Positions 34,841-43,227 of a stretch of DNA of 64,000 nucleotides are shown here, piece by piece. The DNA lies in contig NZ_MSTI01000005.1 in the NCBI RefSeq assembly GCF_001949125.1, positions 1-64,000 on the forward strand, given 5' to 3'. How positions within the stretch are numbered: the first letter of the stretch is position 1; each line of letters begins with the position of its first letter. The notes beneath the pieces are model-generated. The model worked only from the letters and a program-made list of their open reading frames with translations, was not told the origin of the DNA and made no database searches. Both the position numbers and the translations under genes were made by a program. Source of the stretch: Deinococcus marmoris. Its GTDB lineage: Bacteria; Deinococcota; Deinococci; Deinococcales; Deinococcaceae.

Positions 34841-37735
34841 ATGACCGCAGCCTCTGCTCCACGCCGGAAACTCATTGAGGTGGCCCTGCCACTGGAGGCC
34901 ATCAACGCTGCCTCGGCCCGTGAGAAGAGCATTCGCCACGGCCACCCCAGTACCTTGCATCTCTGGTGGGCGCGCCGCCCGCTGGCAACAGCACGCGCCA
35001 TTCTGTTCGCGCAACTGGTGGATGACCCGAACCATGAGGCCGCACCACCTGAGTTTGTGGAGGCATGCCAGAACCTTGTGGTCCTGACTGGGCGGCAGGA
35101 GGTCAAGGACAAGAGCGGGAAAATCACCACCAAGGCGCGTATTCCAGGCGTCAAAGGCACCTTCGCCACCGCCGAGGACACCCCGCGTAATCGGCTGTTC
35201 GATTTTATTGCCGAGCTGGTGGAGTGGGAGAACACCACCAACGAGATGGTGATGAAGCAGGCCCACGCCCTGATTCTGCTGAGTACCGACGGCAACCCAC
35301 CCCCCGTTCTAGACCCCTTTTCCGGTGGCTGCACCATCCCGCTGGAAGCGCAGCGGCTGGGGCTGGAAGCGCACGGCAGTGACCTGAACCCGGTGGCGGT
35401 CATGATTGGCAAGGCCAGCATCGAGATTCCGCCGCGTTTCGCGGGCCGTCCACCTGTCCATCCGCAGACAAAAGCCATCAGTGGCGGCACGTACAAGGGC
35501 GCGCAGGGGCTGGCCGAGGATGTCCGCTATTACGGCCAGTGGATGAAGGAGCAGGCCGAGGCCCGCATAGGTCACCTGTACCCCAAGGCCAAGCTGCCGG
35601 GTGGGGGTGAGGCCACCGTCATCGCATGGTTGTGGGCCAGAACAGTGAAATGTCCCAACCCGGTTTGCGGCGCGAACATGCCGCTTGCCAGCAGCTTTGA
35701 ACTCAGCACCAAAGTGGGCAAACGTGCCTGGGTAGAGCCGCAGGTAGACCGCAGCGTTTCGCCGCCAAAAGTCAGTTTCCAGATTGGCGGCCCGACTGGA
35801 ACGCCACCAGAGTCGCCCAAAACTGGACGCGGCGCAAACTTCCGTTGTGTTGCGTGTGGAACTGCCGTGGACGATAAGCACATCAAGGCCGAGGGCAAGG
35901 CGGGACGTATGGGAGCACAATTGATGGCGACAGTGGCCGAGGGTGAAAGAAAACGGATTTACCTAGCCCCGACAGAAGAGATGGAGGAGGTTGCCAGAGT
36001 GTCTGAGCCAGCCTGGAAGCCTGACCAGCCCATGCCTGAGAATCCCCGCTGGTTCTCACCGCCCGATTATGGAATGCCGCTTTACTCGGACATTTTCACC
36101 AACCGCCAGCTCACCGCCCTGACCACCTTCTCTGATTTGGTGGCCGAGGCCCGCGAACGCGTGAAGGCCGATGCCCTGACCGCAGCTATGGAAGAAGGCC
36201 AGTTTCTGCGTGACGGTGGAACTGGAGCGCAGGCTTATGCGGAAGCGGTTGGGGTATATCTTGGGTTTGCAGTAGATAAAGGTGCCGACAATTGGTCCGA
36301 AATTACGAGCTGGCGCAATTCCGTAGGCTCAACTCGGACAACTTTCTCTCGTCAAGCTCTACCAATGGTCTGGGATTCTGCTGAAGCCAATCCCTTTGGC
36401 ACGGCTGGCGGCAGTTGGATAGATACATGCGTTGATTTTATTCAAAAGGGTTTGGAGGCTATGCCCTACAGGGGAGTACCAGGCTCAGAGCGTCAGTTAG
36501 ATGCTGCTTCCTTCCTCGTCCCGGAGGGGGCAATAATTTCCACTGACCCGCCGTATTACGACAACATTGGGTATGCTGACCTCTCCGACTTTTTTTATGT
36601 TTGGATGCGGCGCTCCCTGAAATCCACGTACCCAGATTTATTCGGCGGCATTTTGGTCCCCAAAGCGGAGGAGTTAGTGGCGACGCCCTACCGTCACGGC
36701 GGTAAGAATAACGCGGAGAAGTTCTTCCTTGAGGGCATGACCCAAGCTATATCTAATATGGCGGCACGCGGAAATCAAAAATATCCAGCGGCGATTTATT
36801 ATGCCTTCAAGCAGTCGGAGACAGATGGAGGCGGTGTTAGCAGCACTGGATGGGCGACTTTCCTTGAAGCAGTTATTGAGGCAGGTTATTCAATCAACGG
36901 CACTTGGCCTGTACGAAGTGAGAAAGAAGGCCGCATGGTTAGCAATGGAACCAACGCCCTCGCCTCCTCCATCGTTATGGTGTGTCGTCCTCGTCTGGCC
37001 GACGCACCTATGACCACCCGTGCCGACTTCCTGCGTGAACTGCGCCGCTCCCTCCCCGATGCCCTGCAAGCCCTGACTGCCAGCAACATAGCCCCGGTGG
37101 ACATGGCGCAGGCTAGCATTGGCCCCGGTATGGCGGTGTTCAGCAAGTACGCGCAGGTGCTGGAATCGGACGGCTCGCGAATGCCGGTGCGAGTGGCGCT
37201 GCAACTGATTAACGCAGCGCTGGACGAGTTCTTTTCTGAACAGGAAGGCCATCTGGACGAGGACACCCGCTTTGCCGTGACCTGGTTTGAAAGCCACGGC
37301 ACCGAGGAAGCCGCGTATGGCGACGCCGAAACACTGGCAACGGCGCGTGGCGTGAGCGTGGCCGGGGTGCAGGAAGCGGGCCTGATTGTGGCGAGGGCCG
37401 GAAAAGTGCGGCTGCGGACGCGCGATGAGTTACCCCAGGACTGGACCCCCCAGACCGACAAGCGCCCGACAGCCTGGGAAGCGGTGCAACATCTGGCGCG
37501 GATTAACGCCAAGGACGGTGCAGACGCGGCGGGCGTGCTGATGGCCCAGTTGGGTGAGCTGGCCGATAGCGCGCGTCAACTAGCCTACCGTCTGTACGGC
37601 ATCTGTGAACGGAAGGGCTGGAGTGCCGAGGGCCAGGTCTACAACGCTCTGGTGGCAAGCTGGACGGAAGCAGCAGAGGCGGCGGCGCGGGTGGACAAGC
37701 AACCCACAAACACGCAGCCAGGGCTGTTTGACTGA
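34841..37735 (+). CDS. DUF1156 (COG1743) adenine-specific DNA methyltransferase
   Basis: The 964-residue protein begins with the DUF1156 block (KLIEVALPLEAINAASAREK, then HPSTLHLWWARRPL). A SAM-binding motif I is DPFSGGCTIPLEA (from D158), and the catalytic motif IV is DPPY at 569-572. Two Cys pairs, CPNPVC (about 271-276) and CVAC (about 338-341), form a predicted zinc ribbon between them. It presumably methylates adenine (or N4-cytosine) in DNA. Bases 36220-36960, covering the DPPY region, are visibly richer in A/T and use different codons than the flanks. The next gene overlaps by one base (TGATG). Confidence 0.88.
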   Translation: MTAASAPRRKLIEVALPLEAINAASAREKSIRHGHPSTLHLWWARRPLATARAILFAQLVDDPNHEAAPPEFVEACQNLVVLTGRQEVKDKSGKITTKARIPGVKGTFATAEDTPRNRLFDFIAELVEWENTTNEMVMKQAHALILLSTDGNPPPVLDPFSGGCTIPLEAQRLGLEAHGSDLNPVAVMIGKASIEIPPRFAGRPPVHPQTKAISGGTYKGAQGLAEDVRYYGQWMKEQAEARIGHLYPKAKLPGGGEATVIAWLWARTVKCPNPVCGANMPLASSFELSTKVGKRAWVEPQVDRSVSPPKVSFQIGGPTGTPPESPKTGRGANFRCVACGTAVDDKHIKAEGKAGRMGAQLMATVAEGERKRIYLAPTEEMEEVARVSEPAWKPDQPMPENPRWFSPPDYGMPLYSDIFTNRQLTALTTFSDLVAEARERVKADALTAAMEEGQFLRDGGTGAQAYAEAVGVYLGFAVDKGADNWSEITSWRNSVGSTRTTFSRQALPMVWDSAEANPFGTAGGSWIDTCVDFIQKGLEAMPYRGVPGSERQLDAASFLVPEGAIISTDPPYYDNIGYADLSDFFYVWMRRSLKSTYPDLFGGILVPKAEELVATPYRHGGKNNAEKFFLEGMTQAISNMAARGNQKYPAAIYYAFKQSETDGGGVSSTGWATFLEAVIEAGYSINGTWPVRSEKEGRMVSNGTNALASSIVMVCRPRLADAPMTTRADFLRELRRSLPDALQALTASNIAPVDMAQASIGPGMAVFSKYAQVLESDGSRMPVRVALQLINAALDEFFSEQEGHLDEDTRFAVTWFESHGTEEAAYGDAETLATARGVSVAGVQEAGLIVARAGKVRLRTRDELPQDWTPQTDKRPTAWEAVQHLARINAKDGADAAGVLMAQLGELADSARQLAYRLYGICERKGWSAEGQVYNALVASWTEAAEAAARVDKQPTNTQPGLFD

Positions 37736-38274
37736 TGGACGTGGACCCTCTGCGGCTTCATCTGCGGGTTCTACAACTGCTGGACGAATTGCACCGCATC
37801 GGTTTTGAGCAGTTTCGGTTCGCGCGAAGTTATGAGGGTCAGCGTGTCCGTCTTCAGCTTTATCCGGCCAGCCTGAGCCGCAGTGGTGAGGGCATTCAGT
37901 GGGATATTGCTCAGCAATTCACGTTCTCCCACACTGAACTTTACCTGTGGGGCATGTCCTGTGCTGAGCGGGGTCTTGAAGAGAAATGGGCGGGTCTGCT
38001 TGAGGGCGAACTTGCTTCCAAGCATCTGGTAGGGCTGTGGGTTCTGGACTTCGCTGATTTTTCACGGCTCGCGTATGGCCCTGACCACACGTACCGGGAG
38101 TGGTTTCGGACCCTGCGTCCTCTCTTGCAGCAAGGCTACCTACCAATGACCTGGGAAGAAGACTCTTACGGCACCACCCCGAACTATGACCGCCATATGG
38201 TCATGCAGAATGCCAGCGGCAGAACAGAGCTGTTCCCTCGCTCCCCAGTCAATCCATTTATTGCTGAGATTTGA
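37735..38274 (+). CDS. Hypothetical protein inside the defence-type module
   Basis: The 179-residue protein starts in a TGATG overlap with the methylase gene, so it is translated with it. It is Trp- and Leu-rich (TELYLWGMSCAERGLEEKW, VGLWVLDFADFSRLAYGPDH) and predicted to be mixed alpha/beta and soluble. I recognise no family or catalytic motif. The position between methylase and ATPase suggests a module-specific accessory role. Confidence 0.75.
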   Translation: MDVDPLRLHLRVLQLLDELHRIGFEQFRFARSYEGQRVRLQLYPASLSRSGEGIQWDIAQQFTFSHTELYLWGMSCAERGLEEKWAGLLEGELASKHLVGLWVLDFADFSRLAYGPDHTYREWFRTLRPLLQQGYLPMTWEEDSYGTTPNYDRHMVMQNASGRTELFPRSPVNPFIAEI

Positions 38275-38513
38275 CCGATGCAGCTCAGGCTGGGTTGGGT
38301 CCGCCCAGTGCTGGAGTAGCGGTCAGGTGCTGGTGACGAGAGGCATCATCGGGGGACGGACAAAGACCAGCAGCCCTCTACAGGTTAGAGCTGGGGCGCA
38401 CCAGTGCGGACCCCGATGGGAGGAAGCGTGACTGGAATCTGGGGGGCTGCTGAGCAGACGTGTCGCTTGTCTGTGACTACCTTGTCACTGCGGAACCGTT
38501 AGCCTGTGCGCAT

Positions 38514-41500
38514 ATGGCTCTTTCCAATCGACAGCGCGTGCAGGGCGCTCAGGACGCTTTGCTGGATGAACTGGTGGTGTACGTGGAACGCGCGCTTCGC
38601 GGGGCATATGGCGAAGACTGGGTCAACCGCGTCACCGCGCGCTTTGCTGGCACCCCGATTGATGGCGTGGGCAAGCCGCAGTGGGACATGCAACTGGCGG
38701 TCAAAGTGATGGCTGAGTTCTGGCATGACGCCTTCGGGGACAAGCTCAAACAGACGGACCGCAATAACATCTTTGAGCTGCGCGACTGGCGCAATGCCCT
38801 GGCCCATGACCAGCCCTTCACCTACGACGACACGCACCGTGCGCTGGACACCATGCACCGGGTAGCATCCCGCATCGGGCTGGGTGTGGCCGCGCAGTTG
38901 ATGAAGGAGCGCGACGAGACCATGCGCATCAAGCTGCGTGAACAGGAGCGCTCGGTGTCGCGCAGCGTGACACATGTGGACGGCAAGATTCCAGAGGGCT
39001 TGAAAGCCTGGCGTGACGTGATTATCCCCCACGCTGACGTGCGCGAAGGTAAATTCCTGGCGGCGGAGTTCGCGGCAGATTTGGCGCAAGTCTACAAGGG
39101 AGATGCCAGCGCCGAGTACGGCGAACCGCGAGCCTTCTTCAACAGGACCTTCGTTACGGCGGGCCTGCGGGACCTGCTGACCAACGCGCTGACCCGGCTG
39201 GGCAAGGGCGAGGGTGACCCGGTGGTGGAGTTGCAGACGAACTTTGGGGGCGGCAAGACGCACTCCATGCTGGCGCTGTATCACCTCTTCGGGGATGTGC
39301 CTTCGCAGGAGCTGCCAGGGCTGGAGGCGGTGCATGCCAAATCTGGCGTGCCGACTGCGCCCGCCAATGTCAACCGCGCCGTCCTAGTGGGCAACAGCCT
39401 AGGAACCGGGCAGCGCAAACAGCGCGACGGCACCGTGACCAACACCATCTGGGGCGAACTGGCCTACCAGTTGGCCGGGCCGCAGGGCTATGCGCTTGTG
39501 TCGCAGGCCGACGAGCAACGTGCCAATCCCGGCACCGAGAAGCTTATTCGTCTGCTGAAACTCGCCAGCCCCTGCCTGATTCTGATTGACGAGTGGGTGT
39601 CCCAACTGCGCGAACTGTACAACCGTCATGACCTGCCCGCCGGGTCCTTTGAGTCGAATGTCAGCTTTGCCCAGTCGCTGACGGAGGCGGCCAAGAGTGT
39701 GCCGCAGGCGCTGGTGGTGGCAAGCCTGCCAGCGAGTCAGACGGAAGTGGCCGGGGAGGGGGGCAGCGCAGCCCTGGACGCCCTGAAGCAGACCTTCAAG
39801 CGCGTGCAGAGTACCTGGCTACCCGCCAACCCAGAGGAGTCCTTTGAAATTGTCCGCCGCCGCCTGTTCGAGCCGCTTCAGGGAGACGCCTACCGTCAGG
39901 TGGACGCGGTGGTCAAGGCGTTCACGGACCACTATGCAGCCAACAGAACCGACTTCCCGGTAGGCGCAGCAGAGCCGGATTTCGGGCGCAGGCTGAAGAA
40001 CAGCTACCCCATTCACCCCTCTCTGTTTGATGCCCTGTTCGGAACGTGGAGCGCTATGGAGCGTTTTCAACGAACGCGTGGGGTGCTGCGCCTGATGGCC
40101 CTGGTCATTCATCGACTTTGGCAGGACGGTGAAAAGAGCCTGATGATTCTGCCCGGCACCCTTCCACTCGATGATGTGCGCGTACAGGCCGAGTTGCGGA
40201 ATTACCTCAGCGAATCCTGGGAAGCCATCATGAATCAAGAGGTGGACGGCCCCAGCAGCCTGCCGGTTCAGGTGGAGGCGGAGGACAAGAGCGGCATGCT
40301 GGGGCAGGTGGCGGCGGCGCGCCGGGTCACCCGGAGCGTGTTCATGTGTACGGCCCCCAAAGCGAACACGGCCCACCAGGGCATCGACACCCGTAGCGTC
40401 TTCCTGAGCAGCATTCAGCCAGGGGAGCAGGCCGGGCCGTTCAGCGACGCCCTGCGCCGCGTCTCACAACAGGCGGTGTATCTGTATGCGGACGCGTCCC
40501 ATTACTGGTTCAGCACGCAGCCCAGCCTTAACCGGCGTGCGGCTGATTTGGCGGCCCATCTCCCCGAGGACGAGGTGTTGCACGACATCGAGCGCCGCTT
40601 GCAGGTTCATACCTCGGCCAGGTCCCGTGGCGATTTTGCAGGAGTGCATGTCACGGCAGACAGCGGCAGCGTACCGGACGAATCGAAAGAGCCTGCCGTG
40701 CGCCTGGTCATCCTGCCGCCAGAGTTTCCCCACCTGAAGGGCAGTGCTACCAGTCCGGCCACGACGCGCGCCCATGAAATCGTGACCCGCCGGGGCAATG
40801 CAGACCGTCTAGGCCGCAACAACGTGGTGGTCCTAGCAGTGGATAAGGCCCGTCTGGACGAACTGTTTGGCCGGATTAAACAGTACCTGGCCTGGAGCAA
40901 GATTCATCAGGATGCCGACGCTAGCAACCTCACGCCCAGCAACAAGCGGCAGGCCGAGAGCCGGATGAAGGAGCATGACAAGGGCAGCGACGCCCAAATT
41001 GGCGCGGCCTACACCTTTTTGCTCACGCCTTATCAGACCCAAGATGCAGGTCAGGGACCGCCTGCCATCCTCATGGACGAGGAACGTCTGGCAGGCGACG
41101 GGGAATTGATTGAGCGGGTCACCAAGAAACTGGTAAACAGCGGCAAGCTGACCCGAAACTTCGGTGCGCTGCTGCTGAACATGAAGTTGCAACACCTCTG
41201 GGCCAATGAGCCACATTTGAGTGTGAAACAGCTTCTGGCGTACTTCGCGCAGTATCTGTATCTGGACCGCCTCACCAGCTCAGAGGTGTTGCTGGCAGCG
41301 CTACGGGAGGGCGTGGCGGCCAGTGAGCCGTACTTTGGCTATGCCGATGGGTTCGTGGACGGCAAGTACTCCAACCTGAAATTCGGACAGGACGCCACCG
41401 TGCGTGCCGATGACCTGTCCGTGGTGGTCAGTCGGGCCGCCGCGCAGGCTCAGCGTACTGCTGAAGCGGAGGAAGCCAGAAGGTCCTCTAAACCCCATGA

Positions 41501-41816
41501 CAGCGATAAAACACCAGACGAGACAGGCACGGAGGACGGTTTCAGAACTGACCCAATCAGACCTGAGCCAAAGCCAGTGGTGCCGCCGCCCTTACCCCAG
41601 CAAGTTTTTGCAGAAGGCAAGCTTGATGATGCCCGCATGGTCCGTAAGTTCCAGACCATCTACGAGGAAATCATTCAGCAGGTCATTGATGCGGGCGGTG
41701 ACGTGAGCGTTGAACTGGTCATTCGCGGCGACGTGCGGGGCGGGCTGAACACGACACAGCAACGTAACCTCAGTGAGAATGCACGCAACCTGGGCCTGAA
41801 ACTGCAACTGGAGTGA
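38514..41816 (+). CDS. HEPN-DUF499 (COG1483) ATPase
   Basis: The 1100-residue protein has an N-terminal Swt1-like HEPN domain (about 1-125) whose R-x4-H motif is intact: R93 to H98 in RNALAH, typical of HEPN ribonucleases. The DUF499 P-loop ATPase follows, with Walker A NFGGGKTHS (K248) and Walker B CLILIDEW. The C-terminal quarter contains a polar, Pro-rich linker (about 985-1040) before a final folded end. The start at ATG 38514 is chosen because the upstream 18 codons look non-coding. About 240 bases separate it from the previous gene. With the helicase and methylase it makes a defence-type trio; the HEPN part may be its effector. Confidence 0.87.
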   Translation: MALSNRQRVQGAQDALLDELVVYVERALRGAYGEDWVNRVTARFAGTPIDGVGKPQWDMQLAVKVMAEFWHDAFGDKLKQTDRNNIFELRDWRNALAHDQPFTYDDTHRALDTMHRVASRIGLGVAAQLMKERDETMRIKLREQERSVSRSVTHVDGKIPEGLKAWRDVIIPHADVREGKFLAAEFAADLAQVYKGDASAEYGEPRAFFNRTFVTAGLRDLLTNALTRLGKGEGDPVVELQTNFGGGKTHSMLALYHLFGDVPSQELPGLEAVHAKSGVPTAPANVNRAVLVGNSLGTGQRKQRDGTVTNTIWGELAYQLAGPQGYALVSQADEQRANPGTEKLIRLLKLASPCLILIDEWVSQLRELYNRHDLPAGSFESNVSFAQSLTEAAKSVPQALVVASLPASQTEVAGEGGSAALDALKQTFKRVQSTWLPANPEESFEIVRRRLFEPLQGDAYRQVDAVVKAFTDHYAANRTDFPVGAAEPDFGRRLKNSYPIHPSLFDALFGTWSAMERFQRTRGVLRLMALVIHRLWQDGEKSLMILPGTLPLDDVRVQAELRNYLSESWEAIMNQEVDGPSSLPVQVEAEDKSGMLGQVAAARRVTRSVFMCTAPKANTAHQGIDTRSVFLSSIQPGEQAGPFSDALRRVSQQAVYLYADASHYWFSTQPSLNRRAADLAAHLPEDEVLHDIERRLQVHTSARSRGDFAGVHVTADSGSVPDESKEPAVRLVILPPEFPHLKGSATSPATTRAHEIVTRRGNADRLGRNNVVVLAVDKARLDELFGRIKQYLAWSKIHQDADASNLTPSNKRQAESRMKEHDKGSDAQIGAAYTFLLTPYQTQDAGQGPPAILMDEERLAGDGELIERVTKKLVNSGKLTRNFGALLLNMKLQHLWANEPHLSVKQLLAYFAQYLYLDRLTSSEVLLAALREGVAASEPYFGYADGFVDGKYSNLKFGQDATVRADDLSVVVSRAAAQAQRTAEAEEARRSSKPHDSDKTPDETGTEDGFRTDPIRPEPKPVVPPPLPQQVFAEGKLDDARMVRKFQTIYEEIIQQVIDAGGDVSVELVIRGDVRGGLNTTQQRNLSENARNLGLKLQLE

Positions 41817-41851
41817 TACTCGCGGCCAAAGAGCTGACCACACCTAACCCC

Positions 41852-41978
41852 ATTTCCGAGTTGGATTCCGAGTTGGAAGCTGTGTCCTTGATGGAACTTC
41901 TGTCTGGCACAGGTTTTCTGCGTCAAGTGGGTTCCAGGACTTTCCAAGTGGGTTCCGAGTTGGATTCCGAGTTGGCGG
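41852..41978 (+). repeat. Degenerate short tandem repeats
   Basis: TTCCGAGTTGGATTCCGAGTTGG occurs twice, near 41852 and 41956 (shown in full only as two units of TTCCGAGTTGG). CAAGTGGGTTCC occurs twice between them. The units are 11-12 bases with a TTCC...TTGG core. They may be a protein-binding array or a small repeat family. Confidence 0.6.
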
Positions 41979-42215
41979 GTCAGCCTGATGACGATAAGAG
42001 TACTTATGGGCGACAGTGAATAGTGGGTGTATATCCAAAAAACTCGTGCCAGTCGCTGTTGAGCGCGGCATGTTTTCAAGATATGGGCAACTTATGGGCG
42101 ATTGCCGGTCTTGGCACTGCTCATATCATTGGGGAAGCGCCGAATGATGCCTGGCCTTGGTGCATCAACTTGGTATCTGCGGTACCCCCCCCCGTTGGCG
42201 ACGTGGTGAATTTTG

Positions 42216-42244
42216 TTGACAGGGACAGCGTTTATAAGTATGTT
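42216..42244 (+). promoter_or_regulatory. Strong sigma-A promoter
   Basis: A perfect TTGACA (42216-42221), a 17-base spacer and TATGTT (42239-42244). It should start transcription near 42251, about 255 bases before the first start codon, leaving a long leader. Confidence 0.75.
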
Positions 42245-42273
42245 TTAGGGGAACGGCCTACAGGCCACAGAAC

Positions 42274-42481
42274 GCCCAGGAAGGGCATAGGTAGTACATC
42301 GAACATCGAAATTGAGTCGCACCGCTGTCTGTCCTTATGAAGAGGAAGATGACGTAACCAAGTGGTCTGACGCCCTGTCCGCATGCCGGTTGACTTGAGT
42401 AAAGCCCAGGAATGGGCTTACCTCCCGGTATATCGACTCTTCGCTTTGAAGCGCAAGATTTGGACTTCACCCTTGTGCTTC
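42274..42481 (+). promoter_or_regulatory. Structured leader with paired hairpins
   Basis: Two hairpins share the loop AGGAA: GCCCAGGAAGGGC (42274-42286) and AAGCCC-AGGAAT-GGGCTT (42402-42419). A third, GAAGCGCAAG (42448-42457) with CTTGTGCTTC (42472-42481), is a 10-bp stem ending ten bases before the AGGAGG (42492-42497) of the downstream gene. It could be a regulatory leader or a small RNA. No known riboswitch class is recognised. Confidence 0.5.
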
Positions 42482-42506
42482 ACCTACGCCTAGGAGGCAA
42501 AGACTT

Positions 42507-42839
42507 ATGACCGAGAACAAGTACGCTGTAAAAACTGACCTGACCAAATTGCTCAATCTGCTCGACGAACTTCTACAAGACGAAGAGGTGCGGGCGAAGA
42601 GGGAACTCGTCGCTATGTCTGAACCAGCATTCCCTCATTTACTGGTTTTTGCTGAAGGTGCGCGCAAAAGTTTAGAGACCGTGATAGAGCAACGTCTCGA
42701 AGTAGCCTTGCTGAAGTGGATGGTTGAGCGTGAGGCCGAAGCTGAGGAGGAGTCCGCGAACACATCGGGGAGCAGTAAAAACCCTTCATGGCAAGTTATT
42801 TCCGTCACGCACGACACCAAAAGGAAGCCGCTATGGTGA
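42507..42839 (+). CDS. Small hypothetical protein
   Basis: The 110-residue protein is helical and charged, with DLTKLLNLLDELLQDEEVRAK near the N-terminus and a polar C-terminal tail. AGGAGG nine bases upstream supports the start. It is preceded by the strong promoter and structured leader, and the next gene overlaps its last seven bases. No family is recognised; a toxin-antitoxin or regulator pair is one possibility. Confidence 0.65.
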   Translation: MTENKYAVKTDLTKLLNLLDELLQDEEVRAKRELVAMSEPAFPHLLVFAEGARKSLETVIEQRLEVALLKWMVEREAEAEEESANTSGSSKNPSWQVISVTHDTKRKPLW

Positions 42840-43171
42840 TGGCTCTCGTGAAATCGCAAACGTCATTAGCGTCCCAAGCACGCTGGCAAGGTCACCAAGC
42901 TATGCTGGCTGAAATGCTGGTAGACCTGGAAGCAGAGTTGGCTCGCAGGAATGACCGACATGACCAACTCACGCGGCGTTATGAGCGGCTGGAGCGCCAG
43001 ACTGATGACCTGACCAACCCAGAGACGGTTCGTGGTAGGAAGCTGCTCGCCGACTACGAGCGCCTATCGGAGTTGCATGCCCGTAGCGATGAGGAGATTG
43101 ATGAACTGGAAAACCAGGTGCTGGAGCCACTTCGGGACATTCAAGAAGTGCTGAGGAAACTGGTGGCCTGA
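42833..43171 (+). CDS. Small coiled-coil protein
   Basis: The 112-residue protein is almost entirely predicted coiled coil (LAEMLVDLEAELARRNDRHD, RYERLERQTDD, ELENQVLEPLRDIQEVLRKL). Its ATG at 42833, or the in-frame ATG at 42839, overlaps the end of the preceding gene, so the two are coupled. AAGGAAG upstream may serve as binding site. Function unknown. Confidence 0.68.
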   Translation: MVMALVKSQTSLASQARWQGHQAMLAEMLVDLEAELARRNDRHDQLTRRYERLERQTDDLTNPETVRGRKLLADYERLSELHARSDEEIDELENQVLEPLRDIQEVLRKLVA

Positions 43172-43227
43172 ACCGCGCAGGACACCCGTGAATGGGGGCA
43201 GGCGATGTTCTGCCCCCGCTGTCATGG

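Larger units (their letters stand above)
41817..42506. other. 690-base region with repeats, a strong promoter and a structured leader
   Basis: No convincing gene. A 68-codon frame beginning at GTG 41813 (GTGA overlap with the ATPase stop) runs through the repeats but has the look of repeat-derived sequence. The region holds degenerate 11-12-bp repeats (41852-41978), a run of nine C (42185-42193), a promoter (42216-42244) and three hairpins (42274-42481). Confidence 0.6.

Noticed and set aside
29412..41816. BREX or DISARM system
   Set aside because: No PglZ, BrxC, Lon-like, DrmA/DrmB (DUF1998) or PLD partner was seen; DUF1156 and DUF499 fit a different trio.
41813..42019. A 68-codon gene coupled to the DUF499 ATPase by a GTGA overlap
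   Set aside because: The overlap is attractive, but the peptide is largely made of the DNA repeats (SELDSEL twice) and lacks independent support.
42023..42340. A 105-codon plus-strand frame
   Set aside because: It contains the C9 run and the promoter, has no ribosome-binding site and an unlikely composition.
42251..42506. Retron msr-msd RNA
   Set aside because: Hairpins are present but no reverse transcriptase gene lies in the island.
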